The position numbers and the translations under genes are program-made. DNA of 64,000 bases, taken from Albidovulum sp. (GTDB lineage: Bacteria; Pseudomonadota; Alphaproteobacteria; Rhodobacterales; Rhodobacteraceae). The stretch covers positions 30,975 to 94,974 of the forward strand of contig JAPPFL010000080.1 in assembly GCA_028823855.1 (NCBI GenBank), read 5' to 3'. The notes beneath the pieces are model-generated. The model did not search any database, was not told the DNA's origin, and saw nothing but the letters and a program-made list of their open reading frames with translations. Every line of letters begins with the position of its first letter. The first letter of the stretch is position 1. This document shows, in pieces, positions 57,512 to 64,000 of the stretch.

Positions 57512-57538
57512 TTTATATTTTTACAGCAACGATGTCAA
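57512..57538 (-). promoter_or_regulatory. candidate promoter of rpsM-rpsK-rpoA-rplQ
   Basis: On the minus strand a perfect TTGACA (57538-57533) and TATAAA (57517-57512) are 15 bases apart, slightly short of the ideal 17. The resulting leader would be about 155 bases, room for translational feedback. The rest of the 57351-57684 gap holds no gene. Confidence 0.5.
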
Positions 57539-57684
57539 TAAGTATCAGGCTAAAAAATATTTCAACGGTTCGCATGTCTGCCGGACGGAAGCATGAACGG
57601 AATGTCAATGCTTTCTGCGGGAAACCGCGACCATTTCCTCAAGAGGATTGGTCGCAGCCGCAATTGGATTTGTCGGAGCGAGGC

Positions 57685-58512
57685 TTATTCGGTAAACGTA
57701 ACGCTTTCAGGAATTTCCGTAATGCCGCTGTATTTCAGCATAGCTTCCTTCATGCGACGCTCGTTGTGTCCCAGCTTGTTGTTCCATTCAGCCCACCAAT
57801 TAAGAAAATTCTTAAATCTAGGATCGAATTCGGAACGAATGCCGAAATAGCCTGGAAGCGCTGCCCTGGGCTTCGGCGTATTAAAGGTGCCCAGACCCGG
57901 ATTTTTCTCTTTTGCGATCATGCTCGAAAGAACCGTCGTCGTGAAAGCGTCCGCGCGCCCCGACGAGACTGCCAATATGATCTGGGAGAGTTCCTTGAAC
58001 TGTATCTGGGAAGCTCTCGGTGCCCACTTCTCAAGTAGCAGCTGATCGGAGGTGCCCGTCATGACCGCGACTTTTACATCCGGATCGTTGTAGTCTTCCC
58101 AATTCTTGCCACCGAAATCGGGGTGGTTAACCGTAACCCATTCGATCCAATAGATCGGTCCGGCAAAATCGATCGATGTCGCCCGCACTGGCGTGGCCTG
58201 CATTCCAGCGGCGAAATCCACTTTGCCAGTAGAGATCGCGAGAACGAGTTCGCTCCAGCCGCCCACTTCGACCTGTACGAGGTCGACCTTTAGTTCGCCG
58301 GCGACATCATTCGCCATTTCCACCAGAGCGCCGCCATAGTCGCCGGTTTCCTTGTCTTTTACGAAATAGGGAGCGTAATTAAAAACTGCAAATCTCAGTT
58401 CTCCCGTGCGTTTAATTCTTTCCCAGGTCGACTCGCCGTCCTGAGCCGATGCACTCAAACCGAATCCTAGCGCGGCAACCGCCGCGAACACAATTGCCAA
58501 AAGCCGTTTCAT
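57685..58512 (-). CDS. amino-acid-type ABC substrate-binding protein
   Basis: This 275-residue periplasmic protein begins with a signal peptide (KRLLAIVFAAVAALGFGLSASA). It has the family-3 features ELRFAVFNYAPYFVKDKETGDYGGALVEMANDVA, VDFAAGMQATPVRATSIDFAGPIYW and VAVMTGTSDQLLLEKW. ATG 58512 has GGAGGAAAG upstream; the open frame extends to 58554. No permease or ATPase gene is adjacent, so it is an orphan or works with a distant set. It precedes nothing and follows the MmgE/PrpD gene on the same strand, so its ligand may be that pathway's substrate. Confidence 0.85.
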   Translation of the reverse strand: MKRLLAIVFAAVAALGFGLSASAQDGESTWERIKRTGELRFAVFNYAPYFVKDKETGDYGGALVEMANDVAGELKVDLVQVEVGGWSELVLAISTGKVDFAAGMQATPVRATSIDFAGPIYWIEWVTVNHPDFGGKNWEDYNDPDVKVAVMTGTSDQLLLEKWAPRASQIQFKELSQIILAVSSGRADAFTTTVLSSMIAKEKNPGLGTFNTPKPRAALPGYFGIRSEFDPRFKNFLNWWAEWNNKLGHNERRMKEAMLKYSGITEIPESVTFTE

Positions 58513-58676
58513 TCTTTCCTCCGTCGGCATTTTTTCTCGCAAAGGCGGTATCACTCTTTCTCGATTCCATCAAGTAGTCGGGACATCCGGCCAGCAGCTG
58601 GAATTCTCTCCGAGCAGGGCCACCTCTCAATGACCCCGCGCAAAATTTTGCAAAGCCCCTGCCCGGCGTTCCGAAA

Positions 58677-60065
58677 TCAATGCAGGTCGGGAGGCAGCTC
58701 AAGTTGCGCGGCGAGAGGCTGAACCGATTTTGAGCCATCAATGGCTCGGGACGCCTCTGCAAGGGCCGATATTCGATCGGCCCCCAGCATGCCTCGCAAT
58801 GTCTCCTCGAATTTCGCTTCGATTTCGGCGGTGGCCATGGGCTTGCCGGGATACCCTCTCGCGATATTGCGACGCTGCGATAGCAATCGTCCGTCCGCGA
58901 GCTTCAGCGAGATTTCGCCCGAATATGAAGAAGGAAACGATTCTTCGAAAGCGCCTCGGTCGCGTTGAACCATGGTCGAATTTGCAAGTCGAGCTACTTC
59001 CGAATTCGTTTGCCGAAGGTCATCGAAAAGATCGTTAAACCGCAGGCGGCCCGTGGCAGCGAACACAGGCAGAATGTATTGCGCGGAATGTCCCTTCAGC
59101 GGATTGTCGTCTATGCAGTGGCATCCTGATTCTGCAAAGCGAAGGTTGATCGCCTCGATATTTTCGGAAGCCAGATCGTGACTATCCAGCAAGTTGGCGA
59201 GCGCGTCGAGCGCCGGGTGCAGAAATGAAACGCAAGGATACGGCTTTACTGCCAGGCCTGCGACTCCGTTCCATTTGCGTCCCAATCCGTCCAAAAGCCG
59301 TTCCGAGCGCGAATCGTCGCTGAAAGCAGCCAGAACGGTATGCCCTCCGTCGAATATTCTATCGGGCGCACCGAATTCACGTTGTGCCAGCAGGGCCGCC
59401 GTAATTCCGTTTCGAGCGGCCATGCCCATTTGGAATGGCCTGGCATCCTCCTTCGGGTCGTCTTGCCATGCCATAAGGCCGGAAGCCTGAAGCGCCGCAA
59501 GTCCCAGCGCTCTGGTTGTCGCAACTTCGTCTAATCGCATCAAATTGGACGCGGCGGCGGCTGCTCCGAATGCGCCGCAAACGGCGGAAGGATGAAATCC
59601 CCTTGCGTAAAGCGAACGAGGATTCATCGCCATCGACACCCTGTACGTTACTTCGCAGCCCAACGCTAAGGCTCCGAGGAAACTGCTTCCGCTGGCTCCA
59701 ACATTTTCGCAAACCGCTAGAGCCGCCGGAAGCAGCACGGCTACAGGATGTAGAATCGCTTCGGGATGATGCGGCTCGAAATCCGCCGCATAGCCCAAAG
59801 TTCCGTTGGCAAGCACGGCATTGAGCATAGACACCTTGCGGCCTCGACCTATCAAGGTCGCCTGCTTGGGGCCCGCCTGCTCCTGCGCGAAATCTCTAGT
59901 ATGGACGCCGGACGAAACGCTCGGATGCACCGCCGCGTAGGTAGTGCCGATTCCGTCAAAAATGAGAATCCCGGCGTAGCGACGAACATCGTCCGGCAAG
60001 TCATCTATCGCGAAATTCGCAATGAATCGCGCAAATTCTCGAGTAATGGGCGCACGCTCTTTCAC
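58677..60065 (-). CDS. MmgE/PrpD family protein
   Basis: The 462-residue protein fits the MmgE/PrpD superfamily (2-methylcitrate dehydratase, cis-aconitate decarboxylase, iminodisuccinate epimerase): NGTLGYAADFEPHHPEAILHPVAVLLPAALAVCE, then FHPSAVCGAFGAAAAAS and VKPYPCVSFLHPALDAL. I place the start at a GTG at 60065 with GGGAGA before it; the frame is open to 60209 but that part has no homology that I recognise. It lacks features pointing to 2-methylcitrate in particular. Its neighbours (enolase superfamily, aspartate dehydrogenase) suggest an amino-dicarboxylate substrate. Confidence 0.82.
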   Translation of the reverse strand: MKERAPITREFARFIANFAIDDLPDDVRRYAGILIFDGIGTTYAAVHPSVSSGVHTRDFAQEQAGPKQATLIGRGRKVSMLNAVLANGTLGYAADFEPHHPEAILHPVAVLLPAALAVCENVGASGSSFLGALALGCEVTYRVSMAMNPRSLYARGFHPSAVCGAFGAAAAASNLMRLDEVATTRALGLAALQASGLMAWQDDPKEDARPFQMGMAARNGITAALLAQREFGAPDRIFDGGHTVLAAFSDDSRSERLLDGLGRKWNGVAGLAVKPYPCVSFLHPALDALANLLDSHDLASENIEAINLRFAESGCHCIDDNPLKGHSAQYILPVFAATGRLRFNDLFDDLRQTNSEVARLANSTMVQRDRGAFEESFPSSYSGEISLKLADGRLLSQRRNIARGYPGKPMATAEIEAKFEETLRGMLGADRISALAEASRAIDGSKSVQPLAAQLELPPDLH

Positions 60066-60339
60066 GTCGTTCTCCCGTCTTTGGCTCGCCTCCGTTGCCG
60101 CCGATTCAGGATGTCCCTCCGTTCGGCTAGCGGCGCCGCCAAGCCTCGCGTCGAGATTGACGATTCCGTTCTCGTCGCTATATCTATTCGCCAGCATACA
60201 TAAAACCATAAATCAAGATGCCGTCTTCGATTGGCGGGAAGATTTCCCGCGTACGGATTCGCTGCGAAAGTCACGCCGCGGCGAAATCCACTCGGCGCCG
60301 GGCCGGTCGTAGCCGCTCGCAAACCGAAGGACCAACTTA

Positions 60340-61488
60340 TTGAATGAACCCATCGAAGCGGACGGGCGACAAGTCCATCGCATAGAAAAACTGAGCGTTC
60401 ATATCGTTGAAATCCCTGCTACAGCCGTTCATTCGCACGGCACCGGCGATGTCAGCCGAATCCGAAGCGTCATTCTGAAACTCGAAACGGACTTGGGCTG
60501 CACCGGATGGGGGGAAGCATCGCCGTGGCCCGTGTTCACCGGCACTGCGGAAGCGAACGCCGCAGCTCTCCATATTCATCTTCGCCCGCATATAATCGGA
60601 CAGGATCCGCGACGCATTACACGGATAATGGGAATTGCCGACAAAGTCGTTGTCGGCTGCCTAGAGGCGAAAGCCGCACTCGAGACAGCGTTGTTCGACA
60701 TCGTCGGAAAATTGTCGGGGCTGAGCGTATCGGATCTGCTAGGAGGAAAATGCCGCGAACGGATTCCGCTCAGCTTTTCAGTAGCAAACCCGAACTTCGA
60801 CGAGGATCTACGCGACATAGAACGTCTGCATGGGGATGGCATTAGAATTTTCAAAATCAAGACAGGATTCGCGAGTCACGCTTTCGATCTGAAACGCCTT
60901 GAACAACTGCGCGATATCTACGGCGACGGCATCGGGCTGCGAATCGACTATAATCAGGGACTTCCGGCTTTCGATGCAATTCGTCGACTGCGCGATCTCG
61001 AGGCTTTCGAGCCCGACTTTATTGAGCAACCTGTGAAGCGGCACGAATGGTCGGCTCTGGCCGATATCACACGCAGAATCGACACGCCGATCATGGCGGA
61101 CGAATCCGTATTCTCCGTTCGCGATGCCGTGGCGGCGGCGAAGATCCGATTGGCGGACATTTTTGCTTTGAAGATCATGAAGTCCGGCGGCATGCGGCAA
61201 GCAATGGATATCGCTTCTGTTGCCGGCACCGCCGGAATAGAAGTCTACGGGGGCTGCATGTTTGAAACCGGTCTTGCTCACGTGGCGGGCGCCCATCTTT
61301 TGGCGTCGGTTCCCGAGCTTCGCCTTGGTTGCGAATTCTACATGGCAAATTACTACCTAACGGAAGACATCCTTACAAAGCCGTTTCCCGTAGAGGACGG
61401 CCAGGTGCGAGTTCCCGACGGCCCTGGGCTAGGCGTCGATGTCGATATAGAAGTCCTTTCCCGATATCGCGGAGAACTTTTGGAATAA
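60340..61488 (+). CDS. enolase-superfamily enzyme, muconate-cycloisomerase-like
   Basis: The 382-residue protein has the two-domain enolase-superfamily fold with K172-x-K174 in IFKIKTGF, metal ligands D203, E229 and D254 (LRIDYNQG, FIEQPVK, IMADESV) and K278 in ALKIMKSGG, the muconate-lactonising subgroup. The subgroup abstracts an alpha proton from a carboxylate and includes cycloisomerases, epimerases and hydroxyproline dehydratases. No in-frame ATG lies near the start; a TTG at 60340 after GAAGGA is most likely. It is divergent from the MmgE/PrpD gene across a 274-base control region. Substrate unknown. Confidence 0.82.
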   Translation: MNEPIEADGRQVHRIEKLSVHIVEIPATAVHSHGTGDVSRIRSVILKLETDLGCTGWGEASPWPVFTGTAEANAAALHIHLRPHIIGQDPRRITRIMGIADKVVVGCLEAKAALETALFDIVGKLSGLSVSDLLGGKCRERIPLSFSVANPNFDEDLRDIERLHGDGIRIFKIKTGFASHAFDLKRLEQLRDIYGDGIGLRIDYNQGLPAFDAIRRLRDLEAFEPDFIEQPVKRHEWSALADITRRIDTPIMADESVFSVRDAVAAAKIRLADIFALKIMKSGGMRQAMDIASVAGTAGIEVYGGCMFETGLAHVAGAHLLASVPELRLGCEFYMANYYLTEDILTKPFPVEDGQVRVPDGPGLGVDVDIEVLSRYRGELLE

Positions 61489-62046
61489 GCTCAGATAAGG
61501 CGATTGCTGGTTGGCATTGCCAGTCGCTGCCCCAAAATGTTCGCTCTCCAACCATAGGTTTCCCAATCGGAGCCAAGGGCCCGTATCCGGTACGGCACTC
61601 TCATTCCCGCCTGCGTCGCCCCGATGCTTTTGCGAGCACTTTATGGCCTGGTCGCGCGAGCGCATCCTTTTGAACCCGATTAAGCATTCCTCGCAGGCAT
61701 TCGTTGCGATAGCTTCGTACCGAGCGCCGAAACCGAATCAAAAAATGTTTTAGAGTCGCTTGCTGCGTATGCGAACGCGAATAGAGAAACTTTAGAAACA
61801 ATTTTGGGGCGCGAGCACGAAAAGGCATGCCTCGACCACGGGTTTGACGGCGGCGTCAATTTCCTCCCGGCATGCGTTCCAATGCGAAACCGCAATATTG
61901 TTTCGGATGCGGTTTTCTGCGCTCGCAAAGCCAAACTATCGGCGTGGATACTGAATACTCTGGAAGAAGCCGCGGGCTCACGGTAATTTGAAATCCCGAA
62001 TCCTGGCCCGAGCCAGGCTATTGGCAGATCACGTCGGCAGAACAGC
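61489..62046. other. intergenic sequence
   Basis: No gene recognised. Short frames on both strands carry no motif. The two flanking genes point the same way but are 558 bases apart, so co-transcription is uncertain. Confidence 0.4.
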
Positions 62047-62895
62047 ATGAATATTCAGACCGAAGACCCAGCGCGCACGCGACGAAAAACCGCTTTCGCG
62101 ATTGCCGGCATGGGCAATGTCGGAACGCAGCTTGTCAGAGCCGTACTTGCCGACCAAGAGGATGACCTGGAAATTGCCGCGATAGCGACTCGTCGAATCG
62201 AGGCGGCGAAATCCAGAACGAAATCGCTCGGGCTGGATGTGCCAGTGGTCACGGCGCGCGAATTGCCGCATTACGCGCGAATCGTAGTCGAGTGCGCAAC
62301 TTACGACGCCTTTAGGGAGGTGGTCGAACCGGCGCTAGAATCAAGCTGCCACGTAATCTGCGTCAGCGTCGGCGCCTTGGCGTCGAATTCGGATCTGATC
62401 GAGGTAGCTTCGCGGAACGGCGCCACGCTCCAGATCGCGAGCGGCGCGATGCCCGGTCTTGACATTTTGCGCTGCGCCAGGGAGGGCGGTCTTGCAACGG
62501 TTTCGCTCGAGTCGCAAATATTGCCGTCTTCGCTGGCCGGCGAACCTTACGTTGCCGAAAGAGGAATCGACGTTTCGCGCGCGGCGAATGGTCCATTGCT
62601 GATTTTCAGCGGAACTGCGCGGGAAGCGGCGACGCACTTTCCACGCCACTTCAATGTCGCAGTCGCTCTGGCGCTGGCCGGAGCGGGCTACGAGAAAACG
62701 AATGTCGAAATCTTTGCCAACGGTTTGATCAAGGGAACCGTTCACAAGGTCTCGGTCAAGTCTCCGTCGATAAGCCTGGACATGACGGCTAGTAATTTTC
62801 CATCCGAGGAAAACCCAAGGACCAGCCGCATAGTCGCGCCGAGTATTCTCGCGGCGCTGCGAGAAATCAATTCACCTGTCAGAATAGGAAGCTAG
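62047..62895 (+). CDS. aspartate dehydrogenase family protein
   Basis: This 282-residue protein has an N-terminal dinucleotide fold (AFAIAGMGNVGTQLVRAVL), CHVICVSVGALAS, the loop IASGAMPGLDILRCAREGGL and the C-terminal pattern ATHFPRHFNVAVALALAGAGYEKTNVEIFANG with a histidine in GTVHKVSV, as in NadX. The family interconverts aspartate and iminosuccinate. nadX in NAD synthesis usually stands with nadA; here it follows an enolase-superfamily gene, so a catabolic role is likelier. Confidence 0.82.
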   Translation: MNIQTEDPARTRRKTAFAIAGMGNVGTQLVRAVLADQEDDLEIAAIATRRIEAAKSRTKSLGLDVPVVTARELPHYARIVVECATYDAFREVVEPALESSCHVICVSVGALASNSDLIEVASRNGATLQIASGAMPGLDILRCAREGGLATVSLESQILPSSLAGEPYVAERGIDVSRAANGPLLIFSGTAREAATHFPRHFNVAVALALAGAGYEKTNVEIFANGLIKGTVHKVSVKSPSISLDMTASNFPSEENPRTSRIVAPSILAALREINSPVRIGS

Positions 62896-62939
62896 AGGAT
62901 TGTAATTTCGTGTCGCTATAGGCAAAGGCAGTCCGGCTC

Positions 62940-63300
62940 CTAAGTCGCAGCTGTTCGGCTTGCCGGCAGCAATCCGTCCTGAATATATCTCCGCAACGAT
63001 ATAGGCAGCTTGCGCGCGACGGTAACTATAGTCCCGTTGCGCATGCGTCTGACGCGCCGACGCGCGAAATAGTGATACAACCATTTCACGATCGCGCCAT
63101 TGAGCCGCCACCGCTGCCGGCATCGCCCCATGTGCATCAGGCGCTTTCACGCCATCGATTACAAGCCACGCCGGCGCCCTGATCGTTGTCGACCCCGCCG
63201 CTCGCCCGCGGGACCGGCGAGAGGCCCGCCTAGGCGACGAGCTTCTGCAGGTTCCCGAAGTCACGATTGAACTCTTCCTTTTGCAGAATCGGAGCATCGT
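62940..63300 (-). pseudogene. IS110-family transposase C-terminal remnant
   Basis: Minus-strand pieces read NRDFGNLQKLVA, stop, AGLSPVPRASGRG, further stops, then RRRVRRMRNGTIVTVARKLPISLRRYIQDGLLPA. This order matches the Tnp_2 half of IS110 transposases, which end with an IVALARKLLIALWRY-like helix. At least three stop codons interrupt it. The N-terminal DEDD domain was not found. Confidence 0.5.
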
Positions 63301-64000
63301 TCGACCCGGCTCCTACCGATTTTGCCGACGTCGCCGCGGCGCCGGGCAAGCCAGGCTCGAAAACGGCCACCGAGCAGGCATTCTCATCCCAAGTTCCTGA
63401 TAGATCACCCATTTCATTAGTCGAATCCCGCCGTGTAGGCGCTGCTGCCGCTTCTGCGATCAGCGCCGCCTTCTTCTCCTCGACTTCCGCCAGCTACACC
63501 ATGACCTTGCCAATCCCTCAGAGAGCGCACCATCCACTTGGCTTAAATCCGATCCGTCGTCGCTCTCTCATTCTTGCGCGCCACCTCGGGGCTCGCCGGA
63601 TCACGCATGGCAACATCGATTTGCCGCGCATGCCCACCCAACCGCCCGTCCGGCCAGAAGCCTTGGCCACCGGCCTCGCAGGCCGACGGCACCTAAAGCG
63701 GACCGTCGAACTCTCGCACAGACCTTCCCGACCTTCGCCGAAAAAGATTCCGTGTCGGCCGGTGCCGGCTTGTGCATCCCGACACTGCCAGGATCCTCCA
63801 GATCACCGACCCCTGCAACAATCGATTTGCGACTCGCTTTCTCCGCGACGTAAAGCGTGCCAGCTTCGCCCATGGAAGAAGCCGCGTCGGCCGGATCTTT
63901 GGACATCGCCGTTCTTCATCCATTCGGCTCGGGGTTGCCGCTAAACGCAATACTGTTGCTTTAAGCACCATTCGGGATGATTTCAGGCGTCCAGCCGTGC
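63301..64000. other. decayed sequence at the window edge
   Basis: Frames of 60-225 codons overlap on both strands with no recognisable motif. It may hold the eroded N-terminal part of the IS110-like element but I cannot show it. Confidence 0.3.

Overview
The window comes from an alphaproteobacterium, probably in or near the Hyphomicrobiales/Rhizobiales or Rhodospirillales. The evidence is the engB-argB pair, a general amino acid transporter set (aapJQMP), the degP-rarA-crcB-rluC-ATP12 operon, alpha-type rpsM/rpsK/rpoA/rplQ proteins, and many catabolic enzymes closest in memory to Mesorhizobium loti. About ten insertion-sequence, toxin, restriction and regulator remnants fill the gaps, so the genome looks mobile and eroding. 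No tRNA, rRNA or CRISPR array was recognised.

Region 1 (1-5.6 kb): the tail of engB, argB, a two-cluster ferredoxin-like protein, a complete insertion sequence (2331-4433) whose transposase is broken by one amber codon, and a secreted hypothetical protein.

Region 2 (5.6-31.2 kb): a vitamin B6 catabolic island. It holds six enzymes that match the characterised M. loti pathway: pyridoxine 4-oxidase (PNOX), pyridoxamine-pyruvate aminotransferase (PPAT), pyridoxal 4-dehydrogenase (PLDH), 4-pyridoxolactonase (PDLA), 4-pyridoxate dehydrogenase (PADH) and the 5-formyl-3-hydroxy-2-methylpyridine-4-carboxylate 5-dehydrogenase (FHMPCDH). Together they convert pyridoxine or pyridoxamine to 3-hydroxy-2-methylpyridine-4,5-dicarboxylate (HMPDC). 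A BMP-type and an Opp/Dpp-type ABC transporter lie in the same transcription unit as PDLA-PPAT-PLDH. The three lower M. loti enzymes (HMPDC decarboxylase, FAD ring-opening oxygenase, amidohydrolase) are absent from the window. In their place, FHMPCDH is the last gene of an operon that starts with a gentisate/salicylate-dioxygenase-like bicupin, followed by an LVIVD propeller protein, a RidA protein and a glutathione transferase. HMPDC carries an ortho hydroxy-carboxylate like salicylate, so I propose that the cupin opens the pyridine ring directly and the other proteins process the imine/enamine product. This is the most interesting possibility in the window and it is inference. A gamma-glutamyltransferase-like gene and a decayed GntR/FCD regulator with a 16-bp palindrome lie in the same island.

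Region 3 (31.2-34.8 kb): a graveyard with a DUF899 pseudogene, an IS1595-like remnant and small unassigned ORFs. Region 4 (34.8-45.2 kb): a SixA-type phosphatase, aapJQMP with a strong promoter and an internal hairpin, then ATP12, rluC-like, crcB, rarA and degP. Region 5 (45.2-48.1 kb): remnants of IS5 (IS427-like), resolvase and IS630. Region 6 (48.1-52.8 kb): a second BMP-type ABC transporter. Region 7 (52.9-54.9 kb): VapBC, Tn5/IS4-like, HNH endonuclease and IS5-end remnants. Region 8 (55-57.5 kb): rpsM-rpsK-rpoA-rplQ with its own promoter and no secY/adk upstream. Region 9 (57.7-62.9 kb): an amino-acid-type binding protein, an MmgE/PrpD protein, an enolase-superfamily enzyme and an aspartate dehydrogenase, probably a second catabolic cluster. 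An IS110-like remnant closes the window.
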